64,000 nucleotides of DNA from Flaccisagitta enflata (GCA_965153355.1 OZ231127.1:22568001-22632000), one strand, 5' to 3'. Positions 23,770 through 34,854 are shown, counted from the stretch's first letter. Translations and numbers: made by a program. The notes: generated by a model not told the origin, from the sequence alone.

Positions 23770-24241
23770 GAGACAACCGAGGAAGACTCTGAGACGGAGG
23801 ACGACGACAAATCTGACTACGAGTCTTTTGTCCCGTTTTCCATCCATGAAAAAGTCGAAGTCAACGCGAGTTTCGTCCACATCGGATGCTACAATCCAAA
23901 GGATGTGGAATCGTTAAAACCCTCCGTCAATCAGTTTGTCATGTTGCCGTATCGACCGCCAGAGGACGCGGCGGATAAGGAGAGATTACGAATGGCAACA
24001 TCTTCAACATCAACGTCATCATCGTCATCGTCATCGTTCAATCGTTTCAACGTCCACGTGATTGGCTTAGATTCCGTCTCTCGTTTAAATTTCCGTCGAC
24101 TTTTTCATAAAACGCGATCTTTTCTGTTGAACGATCTTCAAGCGACGGAATTTGTTGTCTACAACAAAGTAGGACAAAATACGTTGCCCAATTGGGAACC
24201 GCTTTTCTACGGATGGCCCTTGGAAGAAGAAGAAGATGATG

Positions 24242-24287
<46 letters not shown>

Positions 24288-24405
24288 AGACAACGACGAC
24301 AATAGCAACATTGATAAAAATAACACTGACAAACACGATAACGACAAAGGAGACGACAAAAACGATGGCAACGATGGCAACGACGGCGACAACAACAACA
24401 ACAAT

Positions 24406-24479
<74 letters not shown>

Positions 24480-24799
24480 CCCACGCACTCCGATATGGGC
24501 CGAGTACGCTTCCCGCGGGTTTTGGACTTTATGGGGCGAAGATTGGGAATTGTCTCCATGGGCTCTGCAAGAACGCGGTTTCCTTTTCGATTATCGTTAT
24601 CGCGACGTCATCGCTTCCATGTCAACCGTCGCCCCAAAGGTGTTCGAGATGTGGTCGTGGAGCTGCCTCCGTGGCAAGCGTAACGGAGACTGGAAGCGGG
24701 AATGGTTCGTCAACTTCCTTCGAGCGCATCGGAAACAACCTCATGATTCACTTTTCACGTTCTTGTGGGAAACTCATCTGACGCACGACGACTTGAGAG
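23770..24799 (+). CDS. DUF229 family protein, exon 2 (catalytic-like core with poly-Asn insert)
   Basis: Acceptor CAAAACAG, phase 0 start ETTEEDSETEDDDK, donor GTGAGA at 24800 leaving phase 1. After an acidic linker come FVHIGCYNPKDVE, a Ser-rich run, and the hallmark VHVIGLDSVSRLNFRR. The Asp and Ser of GLDSVSR correspond to the metal-ligand and nucleophile region of this fold by family analogy. FVVYNKVGQNTLPNWEPL follows. At the next loop the frame runs into (AAC)n, giving two poly-Asn blocks around a D/N/K-rich stretch, then resumes with IWAEYASRGFWTLWGED, then SPWALQERGFLFDYRYRDV and finally FTFLWETHLTHDDLRG. All of these are standard DUF229 blocks in the right order. The C-terminal part with the expected histidine/aspartate metal site is not in this exon, and I found no following exon. 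A 595-bp TIR element (plus a nested family H copy) starts 148 bp into the next intron. Confidence 0.85.
24241..24480 (+). repeat. Coding (AAC)n microsatellite inside DUF229 exon 2
   Basis: Pure AAC at 24244-24287 and 24391-24480, joined by degenerate GAC/AAC/AAA codons. It stays in the DUF229 frame throughout, giving Asn (with Asp and Lys), never a stop. Confidence 0.9.
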
Positions 24800-25079
24800 G
24801 TGAGAGACACATTGCTTCACAGTTCACAGACAAAAACGTACACACTCCTTCAAACATGTACAGTTCACAGACACACCCCTTCAGACACACACATGCTCAT
24901 ATAGTATATGAGTCATATACACCCTCACACTCACAGACATGCTCATACACTTTTTTTTTTTATAAGAGACAACCTTTTTTCAACTCAGCCTGAGTGTTCT
25001 TAAATTCTAAGTCATTTTCAGCCTCAAATTCTCTTAATTTGTTCTTATTTTTCCCTGACTTGATCCGTTATTACTAATA

Positions 25080-25287
25080 GTAATACTATTACTGATACTA
25101 TTATCACTACTATTGATATAACTATCATTACTACTACTGTTACTGCTTCTGTTACTGCTACTACTACTACTGCTACTTCAACTACTACTAGTTCTACTCT
25201 ACAACAACTAATATTACTACTACTACTACTACTTTTACTACTACTACCTCTACTTCTTCTACTACTACTACTACTACTACTACTACG

Positions 25288-25361
<74 letters not shown>

Positions 25362-25415
25362 AACTACTACTACTACAACTATTACTACAACTACTATTAC
25401 TACTTTTACTACTCT
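25080..25415. repeat. (ACT)n array
   Basis: Imperfect at first (ACTAT, ACTGCT variants), then nearly pure ACT at 25250-25385, inside the TIR element. The poly-Val frame on the minus strand is an artefact. Confidence 0.95.
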
Positions 25416-25425
25416 CAATTGTAAT

Positions 25426-25710
25426 AACAAGGCCAAGTAGGTCAACGATGCGTCCTCTGAGTGAATGTTTTTTTATGAGCGAATGTTTTTTATTAATGAA
25501 TTTTTTATGAATGAATGTTTTTTATGAATGAATGTTATCTATGAATGTATGCTACTTTTACTGGGTTAGGACAACTTTTCTGTTGAAAAAATACATGACT
25601 TTAATGTTTTTAATCAATGCGTTACCAACCGACTGATCGATCAACCAACCGTCGGGCCAACCAACTGACGGACACCGCCTATTATAGAGATGCAAGGACG
25701 CATCTAGAAA
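25426..25710 (-). mobile_element. Family H element, subfamily C
   Basis: On the minus strand the 5' end is AGATGCGTCCTTGCATCT and the 3' arm is GGACGCATCGTTG, complementary to it. The body carries an ATTC/TTCA microsatellite in addition to the GTTG/GTCG one, typical of subfamily C. The 3' terminus ...TTGGCCTTGTT is a degraded h3. Confidence 0.88.
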
Positions 25711-26084
25711 CAAAAAAATTAGCTGAGGCAAAAGTCAGCCTGAGCTGTCTCTTATTTTGTTCTTAAATTTTCAGAGAATCTCAGCCTTATGTCTCTTATA
25801 AAAAAGTCTCTTATAAAAAAAAAAGTGTATAGTATATGAGTCATATACACACTACGCTTAGAAGCCATGGACCAAAGTCAAAGCACCACACATCGCAATA
25901 TGCTAGAATGTGTATATGCGTGGCAGAGGCCTAGGGAAAAAATTTCATAAGCAACAGAGACCTCAAACCATCGGCAGCGAGCATATTTAAGAAAAAATTA
26001 AATTGAATAGTAACTTGTTTACATTCAATTAACTCTTTTTGCATTTTTTTATCTTTTAATTATTCTTCACGTTTCAGCTAAGTA

Positions 26085-26294
26085 TTTTTAGACGTGTGCT
26101 ACTCGACTCTTTACCCCACTTTGTCCGTCGGTTGGTCAGTTGGTAGGTTGGTCGGTCGGTTGGTTGTTTGGTGCCCTTATTACTTTTTCAGCATTTTTTA
26201 AGCATTTTGAGCTAACTGCTCCTGCCCAAATGCCCCAGTAACCTTATCTATCAATGCCCCTGCCCACCTGCACGCAACTGTATCCGGCCTTGTT
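26085..26294 (+). mobile_element. Family H element, subfamily B, degraded ends
   Basis: TTTTTAGACGTGTGCTACTCGACT, GTTGGTCGG microsatellite, GCTCCTGCCCAAATGC block, 3' arm GCACGCAACT. The first half of h1 is deleted, so TATCCGGCCTTGTT directly follows the arm. Confidence 0.85.
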
Positions 26295-26470
26295 ACGTCT
26301 TTAATTGCACCAACATAAGAGGCTCTGTCGGTGCATCCGTCTGTTGGACCTCAAGTAAAAAAATCAATAAAATTGACCAAAATCACTTGAAATTTCTCAT
26401 GCAGGAAATTCAAATCATTCTTCATCTCATCTCATTCATTCATTCATTCATTCATTCATTCATTTTTTCT
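26295..26470 (+). mobile_element. Family H fragment plus (CATT)n
   Basis: TTAATTGCACCAACATAAGAGG and CTGTCGGTGCATCCGTC are a decayed 5' end directly abutting the previous element's 3' end. A (CATT)n run at 26433-26467 fits subfamily C. No clear 3' end. Confidence 0.5.
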
Positions 26471-27309
26471 TTCTTCATTCATTTGACAACATTCATCATT
26501 CATTGCATTCATACATTCATCATGCTGATTGATTCATAACATTCACACTTATTCATTATTAATTCATTATTCATAAATTCTCATTCATTGTTAATTGATT
26601 CATGCATTCATTCCATGTGTACTCCATCAATGCAGTTTTCCACTGACCTGTGATGGATGCAGTCAACCTTTGAAATGATTTTTTTACCTTTTACACTGTT
26701 TTTTCTTAATTTCTGAGAGCAATTCATAAAAAAACCTCAGCAGTCGAGCTCAAGTGCACCTGAGGGTGTCACATTTTCAGTGTAACAAAAATTTTTTGCT
26801 ACTTCCCTTTACTAGTGGTGACCTAGCTTATGAAAACAATTTGTTAAGAAAAGCGCTCTCTCCTATAGATTTAGCAAAAAAGGGGTAAAAGTGTTCATCA
26901 ATGCTCCTTTCTTAATTTTTTTAGTTGTATCACACATGGATGGTGATTCTCAGAAAAAATTTCAAAAAACTTTGCAGAGACATACATAAATTTCCTTAAA
27001 AATCCGAGAAATGATGTTTTTCATATGTTTTTTACACTATCAAAGTCCTAAAAAAATGCGGGCTTGGAATGAGACAAATGCGCAAACTAGTTAGTCAAAT
27101 CTTAGTTGTGGCGCTGTAGACTAATGTTCACCTTGAAGGGTCGAACAAATCTAGACAAAAGGTCCATTATTTCTCTCTATAAAGCAAGTAGTCAGGGCGC
27201 GCAGAAAATACGCATTTACTGCGCTCTGATACACTGTTTGATCAACATTTTCTCTCTCGAAAAACATAACTTACTTTCCCGATCCTCCTTTAATCATTTT
27301 ATTCCTCGT
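26471..27309. other. No gene seen
   Basis: Degenerate CATT-rich sequence, then AT-rich spacer. Nothing else supportable. Confidence 0.45.
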
Positions 27310-27480
27310 CCTTGTTTTGGGTGGTTGTTGGGTATATAAAGCCACTACTATGCCAAAACCACCCATGGTGCTGGTGATTTAAGCGTTTGGGTGGTTTTTG
27401 GGGAGTCGGTGATGGTGATTTGGGGGTTTTGGGTGGTGGTTGGCTATGTAATGACTCTAGTATGCCAAAACCACCCATAG
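27310..27480. repeat. 112-bp tandem duplication (1.5 copies)
   Basis: TTTTGGGTGGTTG and ATGCCAAAACCACCCAT occur at 27315/27347 and again at 27427/27462. The two motifs are partly complementary (GGGTGG/CCACCC), so each unit may fold. A short family H remnant (GCGACTAAAAAG) follows at 27481-27509. Confidence 0.75.
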
Positions 27481-27542
27481 TGCGGACCGACCGACAGACA
27501 GCGACTAAAAAGTAACAACTGCATTTGGCCGTTCACAGATCA

Positions 27543-28134
27543 TTTTTAGGTGCGCCATAGCACCTCTATAACTAGCTCTGTCTGTTTGTTGGTCCGTCGG
27601 TCGGTTGGTTGGTTGGTCTGTAACGCTCGAGTTGAAAATCTCGAAAAGAAGCAAAAATCACTGGAAATGATTCAGAAATATGATAGGATGATTCCCAGAT
27701 GCGCCATAGCACCTCTACAAGAGGTTCTGTCCGTCTGTCAATCTGTCAGTCACGCTCGAATAAGAAATTGCTGAAAATGTTTGAAATCATTTGAAAACTC
27801 ATTTCATTCATCATTGATGATACTCGCAATTTCATTCATTAAAATAATCAGCTACGGTTAGGTCTGATCAAGCTGGGGATAGGTTGGATAGGTGTGGTGA
27901 TAGGATGGATATTGGATAGGTGTGGAGATAGGTCTGATAGAGCTCGGGATGGGTCTGATAAAGCTCGGAATAAGTCTGATAGAGCTAGGGATAGGCCTGA
28001 TAGAGCTCGGGATAGGTCTGATCAAGCTCGAGATAGGTTTGAAAGAGCCAGGAATAGGTCTGATGGAGCTAGGGATAGGTCTAAGAATAAATAACGCCCG
28101 GCGCACCTTCTTGGCCCGTGTATCCGGCCTTGTT
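27543..28134 (+). mobile_element. Family H element, subfamily D, double head, hairpin h1
   Basis: The 5' end is AGGTGCGCCATAGCACCT. A second near-copy of the head, AGATGCGCCATAGCACCTC, occurs at 27700. A 21-bp minisatellite fills 27860-28090. The 3' arm GGCGCACCT at about 28100 is the exact complement of the 5' AGGTGCGCC, followed by CCGTGTATCCGGCCTTGTT. It is the largest copy in the window (592 bp). Confidence 0.85.
27860..28090. repeat. 21-bp minisatellite inside the subfamily D element
   Basis: Units of the type GGTCTGATAGAGCTCGGGATA, about 11 copies. The first three are irregular. Spurious frames such as DRARDRSD result from the period. Confidence 0.9.
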
Positions 28135-28338
28135 TCTTTGCTAAACCCAGATACATGTTAATCTATGCACCTTTGAGATTTTTCCAGGATTAAACCCGAT
28201 GTCGGTTGTCGGTTGTTTCATTTCTCAGTTTCTCCATCTGTTTAGCAGGCCGGCCGTCCATCCATCCATCTGTCCATCAGTCTGTCTCTGTCTGTCCTTC
28301 CATCCATCACCATCAGTTTTCTCGGCGTTTAGGAGCGG

Positions 28339-28632
28339 TTTTTAAATGCGTCCTCGCACTTCTATAAGAGGTCATGTCCGTTGGTCGGTCGGTTGGTTGG
28401 TCAGTCTGTCACGCAAACGTTTGAAATGCGCAAAACGGCTGATTCTGACGTATTTCTTCATTCCTATCACCTTTCATGCCTCACCACATTCATTCATTCA
28501 TTCAATCATTCATTCATTCATTCATTCATTCATTCATTCATTCATTCATATATTCATTCATTCATCAAAAACGTTCATTCACAAAAACTTAATCAAGGGA
28601 GGCTCACTTATTGGCCTTCACTTGGCCTTGTT
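28339..28632 (+). mobile_element. Family H element, subfamily C, hairpin h3
   Basis: AAATGCGTCCTCGCACTTC at the 5' end, GTCGGTTGG microsatellite, a 75-bp (CATT)n array at 28490-28566, and the 3' end GGCCTTCACTTGGCCTTGTT. It appears to have inserted into a subfamily B element whose 3' half follows immediately. Confidence 0.85.
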
Positions 28633-28636
28633 GCAG

Positions 28637-28729
28637 TACTACTCCTGCCCAATAGCTCGGGTTAGCCTTTTCATCACTGCCCCTGCCCCACTCACTCGAG
28701 GCTTCGGTAGCCGTGTATACGGCCTAGTT
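28637..28729 (+). mobile_element. Family H element, subfamily B, 3' half
   Basis: ACTCCTGCCCAATAGCTCGG, CCCCTGCCC and a slightly mutated h1 ending CTAGTT. The 5' half is separated or lost on the left, where the subfamily C copy sits. Confidence 0.8.
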
Positions 28730-28926
28730 AGTTGCGGACATGCAATTGTATAAGAGACGTTGTCCGTCCAATGGTCTGTCAGTCCGTAACGCACAAGTCA
28801 AAAAGTTGGAAAATAAATGTTTCAGAAGCTCCTTGGGTGTGTGTACCAGGTATTAGCAAAAGGGAGTAGGCGCGGGGTGTTGATAGGGGTTGGGTGCCCC
28901 GATAATGTGACCCCACGTCACTTGTT
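28728..28926 (+). mobile_element. Family H element, subfamily A, hairpin h2, abutting the previous copy
   Basis: It starts AGTTGCGGACATGCAATT directly at the TT that ends the preceding element, so two elements share one TT. The 3' end is GTGACCCCACGTCACTTGTT, a plus-strand h2. The 3' complementary arm is decayed. Confidence 0.87.
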
Positions 28927-29139
28927 TACTGCTTTGAAGAACTTCATGATTGTAATTAGAAAGAAATGACAAGGGAAAAAGATGTTCTGCACGTTTTTGA
29001 CCTAAATAGCCTGCTGCCGATGGTTTTTGGTCACTGAGGGTCATGAAACTTCGCTTTTTATTTTAATTCACATATTTCAACATGCGCTCATACTGCGATT
29101 GGGGGTCTGACAACTTTGGTCGATTCCTGCTAAGTGTAA

Positions 29140-29605
29140 TACACACTCACACTCACACTCCTTCAGACACAGACACACTCATATACACACACGACCACAC
29201 TCCATTAGACACTCCTATACACACACAATTACACACTCCTTCAGACACACACACACAACCATGCTCATTTACACGCACGCACACACACACACTCATTCAC
29301 ACACACGCACACACACAACCACACTCATTAACACACACACACACAACAACACTTTTTCAGACACAGACACACCCATTCACACACCACCACACTCATTCAC
29401 ACACCACCACACTCATTCACACACCACCACACTCATTCACACACACTCGTTCACACACACACACAAACATTCACACACACACACAACCACACTCATTACC
29501 GCACACATACTTAACCACACCCACACAACTACCCCATTCACACACACAGAGGCACACTCATTCACACACACACAACCACATTCATTCACACAAACACACA
29601 TACCA
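29140..29605. repeat. (CA)-rich compound repeat with CACTCATT units
   Basis: Mixture of ACACAC runs and ACACTCATTCACAC-type units, including three nearly identical CACACCACCACACTCATT copies at 29390-29440. The Thr/His-rich plus-strand frames are artefacts. Confidence 0.93.
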
Positions 29606-29699
29606 TGATGTTCTTTTGTTTTTTTGGCAGAGAGTGTCTGCTCTCTTTTGTGAATGCAAGGAGACAGAAGCTTGCCCAAAAAGTAAAACTAAAAGACAG

Positions 29700-29888
29700 A
29701 CGTGAGGCGGGGGTCACAATATCGTTACGTATGGGTGGGTAGGGCAAACAAGCCCCATCCACACAACCACACCTCGCCCACCACATACACACTCACAAAC
29801 ACTGACCGGTTTTCGCACTTTTCAACTCGATCATCACGGACCAACGGACGGCAAAGCCTCTTATAGAATTGCGTGCCCGCAACTAAAA
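29700..29888 (-). mobile_element. Family H element, subfamily A, hairpin h2, decayed
   Basis: GTGAGGCGGGGGTCAC at the 3' side, CTCTTATAGAATTGCGTGC and GCAACTAAAA at the 5' side on the minus strand. The 3' arm is changed to TTACGTATGGG. Confidence 0.8.
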
Positions 29889-31000
29889 TATCGATACTCT
29901 AAAAACTGTAGGCTAATGTCACAATCTCTTTTCGACGCGAGAACCCGACTCACCACCACATTAACAGTGTTACCGCCATGTCTATTGGATTGTGACAAGT
30001 TTCTATAGTTGGATGACCTCCCTAACTACCCGGATTACCTTGCCAAACCATTTTTTGTGACTACCCCTACCCCTAAGGGGCCTAAAAATTAGGTCAAATT
30101 GGCCACATTGGCATGTCCGGATTTTGTCCGGACAAGCAAATCACAAGCAAAACCTATCAAAAAATAGATTATCTGATCATTTCTCAGCTTTTCATCAGTT
30201 ATCATCAATCCGATGTGATGTACTATCTTCCAAAAAAAAATCTTCCAGCACATTTTGAACAATTACTCTTCAACGATTCATCCAATTTCAAAAAAATTGG
30301 TGACCAAATTGAAGCCCTTCAAATTTCCGAGCTAGTCGTGCAAACCACATCCCTCTAACCTAAATGGTTTAGAAGTTATCTCACTGAAAGTAAAAAGACT
30401 TCCTCTGGCAGGATTCTTGATTTGACTTCTTTTATGGTAGTCGTTCCTTTTCAAACAATCATAACTCATTTGTTTTTTGATGAATCAACAAAAAATCGGT
30501 AACCAAAATGTAGAGTTTTTCAATGGGCATCTTTTCCTTTTTTACACCAACAAAATTGGTTCAGCCGTTTAAAAGTTACGGTCAATCAAAGATTGAAAAA
30601 GGCAAAAATATGTGAGTGCTCAAAATGCATGGAATACTACCACTCCAAAAGTGCCTCGAGAGGCCCTAAAAATCACTTCCCCGGCAAATGGCGGCCAAAA
30701 TTAGGTCAATATATAATAATATAATAATAATAATATAATATATAGCAACCAACACAGACCCCTAAGGGGTCCAAACAAATGGTTGCTATTAGTACAAAAA
30801 CCTTAAACGTAAGATAGTGTTTGATTTCTTCACGTATTCACAAGTTGATAGATTTTAGTTTGTTTTTAGATCCTAATAGTCCCAAAACAATTCCAATAAT
30901 ATGATGTTGTCATTGTTGTTGTCATTGTCGTTGTTGCTGATATCGCCTATTTTGTTGCTGTTGTTGTCATTGTCATTGTCAATAAAGTTCCAATATCATC
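29889..31000. other. No gene seen
   Basis: AT-rich. CCCTAAGGGG-type palindromes at about 30069 and 30760 flank a region of about 700 bp that also has ATTAGGTCAA near both ends (30091 and 30701), which may mark an old repeat unit. A (TAATAA)n stretch lies at 30714-30742. Confidence 0.4.
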
Positions 31001-31077
31001 GGTGTTTTTTGGGTCACCGCTGCTATCGCCGTTGCTGTTTCCATATGTTCCAATTGTCGCCACAGCGGTCCCCATAG

Positions 31078-31269
31078 CTGTCGCCGCAGCTGTCGCCGCA
31101 GCAGTCGCCGCAGCTGTCGCCGCAGCTGTCGCCGCAGCTGTCGCTGCAGCTGTCGCCGCAGCTGTCGCCGCAGCTGTCGCCGCAGCTGTCGCCGTAGCTG
31201 TCGCCATCATTGACGCAGTCGTGGACACTGTCATTGATCTGTGATTGTTGATGTTGTTGATGCTGCTGT

Positions 31270-31320
<51 letters not shown>

Positions 31321-31400
31321 CCGCTGTTGTTGTTGTGGTTGTTGTTGATGTCCTTGTTGTGGCTGTTGCTGTTCCTGATGTCTTCAGCACTGCCCAGCTC
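31078..31400. repeat. 12-bp minisatellite (GCTGTCGCCGCA)n followed by (GTT)n
   Basis: About 10 nearly perfect 12-bp units at 31078-31206, GC-rich within AT-rich DNA, followed by TTG/GTT-rich sequence at 31245-31380. Open in several frames (AAVA, GDSC, AATA repeats) only because of the period. Confidence 0.93.
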
Positions 31401-31822
31401 AATCGCAATTGAAGCCATCTGTAAAAGAAAAAAGACAGCGGCAGACAAACCCCAGCAGAATCCTGTCTATCGGCGTTTGGTTCATCCCTATAGAAACAGT
31501 GAAGGATAGAAACATACCGGCAACGGCCTGAAAGAAACAGGCCATTTATGTTGAATTGCCCGATGGTTTCAAGGTAAAGATTCCTTGTAGGAAGTTTGGT
31601 AGAAATGTTCATGCTGCCGGCACTGCACTGAGGGATGTTTCTTTGGATTGGTGTTGTAATTGTTGTTTTTGTTGTTTGATGCACTATAAGGTGGCTTTTT
31701 CTATTGTTGTGTCATTGTCTTTTCCATTAGTGTTGAAAATGTTAATTTGTCGAAAAAAAAATGTCATTGTCATTTCTGTTATTGTTGTTGTTGTTGCAGA
31801 ATAAGGGCCACTTAGGTTGTGA

Positions 31823-32860
31823 TTAAAGAGGCCGAAAAGCCAAAGCTCTTGATCCACGTCCACCAATAACTTTCCAAATTTTTGTTAGCTTCTCCTCTGG
31901 TGATAGGCCTTCATTCCTTTTGACAGCTTCTTGTCGGAGAAGAAGCTCATTCGTTTTCTCTTCAGCGCACTGCATTTTTGTCAAATCATGGGTGATGCTC
32001 ACTCCTTTCCATTTTTCGTTGCCTTTAAGCATTTTTGCTTTGGCAAAGATATCATTTTTGATAATGGCATTTGGCAGTTTGATGACAAGTGGTCGGTAAT
32101 TTTGACTGTTGTACTTCCCAACTCTGAAGCATTGATATTCATCACTTGTGATAACAGTTCCAAGATCATGAAAAAGGTCATCAACAACTTCTTCATTAAG
32201 GGCTTCATTGCTTTCCCCTAGACCAAAGATAATCAAGTTGTTCTTTTTTCGTTCCCTTTGATGGAATTCATTTGGAGCAGATGAGAGGATTTGTGGTGAC
32301 ACGGCAGAATTTTTTCTTAATTCATCCATTCCTGTCTCCAATTTTGCGACAAAGTCTTTCAAATTCTCAAAATCATCCTTTGATGATTGATCATACTTTT
32401 GCTTTTCTTCCTGCCACATCCGTTCAACATTCATGATTCTTTTATCCTGATCTTCCAATCAATTTCTAGATGCTGCCAGTTGAGCTTCCAGACTTTTCAT
32501 TTCTTGCTTCAACAAGTTTTGCCCCTCGTTCATTTCTACCTGCTCCTTTGCAATGTCTAAAAGGTGAGAGGCCCAATGCTTCTTCATTGCTTCAGCCGCT
32601 ATTCCCCCATTGTCAAGAACTGCCTTGGTAACAGCCTTGGACACCATGCTGTTAACTTCCTCACTGATACATTCCATCAAGTTGTTCTCCTTCCCACCAA
32701 CAGATGAAATTTCCTTACGCATATCAGCAAAAACAGAATTTGTCACCTCCTGAATCTTTTTCACCTGAGACAATTCCTTTCTCAGATTCTCAATACTGTT
32801 CTCTTCAGCTGGGGTTGTTTCAACATCAATCTTTTGTTTTCCTTTCCCTTTTGAAGGCAT
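31823..32860 (-). pseudogene. LINE ORF1 protein interrupted by one in-frame TGA
   Basis: Minus-strand frame starting MPSKGKGKQKIDVE at 32860. It is broken by a single TGA at 32461-32459 (...LAASRN, stop, LEDQDKRI...) and then open to 31823. Together that is about 345 codons. Layout: basic N-terminus, a long coiled coil across the stop, an RRM-like NNLIIFGLGES with FRVGKYNSQNYRPLVIKL, and a C-terminal part with GVSITHDLTKMQ. This is the ORF1 plan of non-LTR retrotransposons (RNA-binding chaperone). No ORF2 lies downstream on the minus strand. Instead a TTATTCTG(CAA)n tail begins about 20 bp further on, which could be the 3' end of an ORF1-only element. Readthrough or recoding of the TGA is possible but unproven; a nonsense mutation is simpler. 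Confidence 0.8.
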
Positions 32861-33249
32861 TTTCTTTATCTTGATTTCTTAAAGCTGGCAAAAACGATTT
32901 TGTCCCAAAGTGCCAAATTAAAGTTCGTGTGAAAGAAATGAAACCCGGTCAATGGTGGAATGGAATTTCGATTTGATTTGATTGTTTTGGTTAAGAAATG
33001 GCGAGGAAAAAAAATATTCAGATTTGATTGAGGGAGGAAACAGTTTTAGGGCAAAAAGACAATGAAGATGGGAGAGTTGAACGTGGAGATTGAGATATGT
33101 TGTAGAGCAGAATTTATTACGTATGCATGTAAAATTTTGAGAAAAATCCGTTAAAGTTTTTTGCCATTTTCTTAATTTTTTTACGGAGCGCGGAGAAAAA
33201 CGTGTTTCAGGATTCCAGTCGAATTTTTTTTTTTTTTTTTTTTTATATG
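32861..33249. other. 5' flank of the ORF1 element; nothing else seen
   Basis: Probably includes its 5' UTR on the minus strand. A T-run of about 20 bases lies at 33224-33244. Confidence 0.35.
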
Positions 33250-33410
33250 CTCACATTAAAAATTGATTCGCGAATCTATAAGAGGTACTACCCGCACGCC
33301 CGTCAGTCCGTCAGTCCGTCCGTCCTTGCATCCGACCGTCCGTTCTCGAGTTACAAAGTGTAAAAAATTCGCTTCTTCGCACCTGCTCCCCCGTCCAAGA
33401 CCATGATGTA
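33250..33410 (+). mobile_element. Divergent family H element
   Basis: Begins AAAAATTGATTCGCGAATCTATAAGAGG; the 5' hairpin here is GATTCG-CGAATC, a further variant of the terminal motif. GTCAGTCCGTCCGTCC follows, then CACCTGCTCCCCCGTCC. The 3' hairpin is not recognisable. Confidence 0.6.
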
Positions 33411-34850
33411 TGTTGTAACCCATCTTTTCTTGTTCTTTGAATTTTTTTCTTTTATTTCTTTTATTCAATTCCTTATTTTTTTGTCTGAACAAAAAAGGGG
33501 GACATGAAAGGAAAAAAAGAAAGGCCAACGGCAACGGAAAAGAGTGAAACTAATCGATTCTCAGGTTGCCCGCCAAAAGGAGATAAACCAGGGGGATATT
33601 TTTTTCTTATTCTTTTTATTCTTTCCCTACGGTAATCTGCTTTTTTTTTAAAGTTAGTTTTTGCTCCTGTTCTGTGTTTTTTGTTTGTGTGTGTGTGTTT
33701 TTTTTTTCTTTTTTGCGCCTTTTGTTGTATATACTAAATAAAGAATTTCAGCAACGAAAGTAGCACTCTTGAGGAAATATGGTCATGTACATTGACACTC
33801 ATGGACAATATCAGTCGCCTTTGAGTGGACCGAGGTCGTTATATTTTACATCGCTAAAGAAAACTAGGAACGCTCCAACAGACCGAACCACGAAAAACGG
33901 GGGTAGGGGTAGGGGGTAAGGGTTACCGTGTCACCATGGGGGGGGGGGAACTGTGTCTTCATGTGGGGATTTCCATTCCTGAAGGGCCAGATGTCACGAG
34001 CAGATCGACCACTTGACCCGCCTTCAGCCATGTGTTGAATAACAAGGATAGTCTAATCGGTCAATTCTCAACTAACCACGGTTTGACGTCGAAGCCGTAC
34101 ATGCTCCAACGTCTAAGATCTCAGTGCACGTCAGAATCGATGAACGAGTTATGTTTTTGCAAACCAGAAAACTGCAGATTTCAGATATCTTTCTTCATTT
34201 TCAAATGAATACCAATGTAAAGGTCCAATAACCTGCCTAAAAAAATAATTCCTTATAAAGTGGCAAAAGGTACAATTGAATTCTTGCCCCAAGAGATTTC
34301 AATTTAAGGGACCAATAAGTTATATATCTGCCAACATAGGAAATTAAAGAAAACAAGTTGAAAGGCATCCGTCGGCGGAAAGTCGTCCCTGACGGGTCCG
34401 TTAGACCGGGTGCAAGTGTAAAAAAAGATTAGACAAAATGCATGCAAAAGAGCTTTTTTTAATGCGGCCTGACAAAAAAATCGTTACACCGACAAAGGCG
34501 TATAACTTCCGGCCTGACCTCGATATCGGGCCTCGACCAGACGGCTAAAAACTCAGGCACGACAAAAGAATTTTTGGAGTTGCGTGTAGATTGCAGAATG
34601 AGTAAAATATAATCGATTTGGGTCACCAAATATCCTAAATATCCGGTTTGGATTGAATACGCGGCTAGGATAGGAGGAGTATGATACATCAGCCGCTTGT
34701 ACACTTGGGTTTGCCAGTGCAAGGCTTGTCATATTTGTCTACTCAGGGACGTGTGTTTGTGTTCTTACACGACCTATCAGATATTTGCCAATTTTTCTTC
34801 TTTCTCTTTTCTCCCTTTCTCTTGCTCTATTTTCTTAAATTTCTTTTTCT
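33411..34850. other. No gene seen
   Basis: T-rich tracts (33420-33740), a G-run near 33940 and otherwise unique-looking sequence. No exon supportable. Confidence 0.4.
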
Positions 34851-34854
34851 TTTT

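Larger units (their letters stand above)
24948..25827. mobile_element. TIR element with TA target duplication, carrying a nested family H copy
   Basis: The left end CACTTTTTTTTTTTATAAG and the right end CTTATAAAAAAAAAAGTG are inverted copies, extended by AGAC, and TA flanks both sides. The right flank TATAGTATATGAGTCATA repeats sequence present 50 bp to the left of the element, which reveals the empty site and confirms the TA duplication. Without the family H insert at 25426-25710 it is about 595 bp. It has no transposase. TA duplication fits Tc1/mariner-type mobilisation. Confidence 0.8.

Noticed and set aside
29082-29705. 207-aa Thr/His-rich open frame
   Set aside because: CA-rich compound repeat; no conserved segment.
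30947-31684. 245-aa Ala/Thr repeat frame
   Set aside because: 12-bp and trinucleotide repeats; the three competing frames are equally open.
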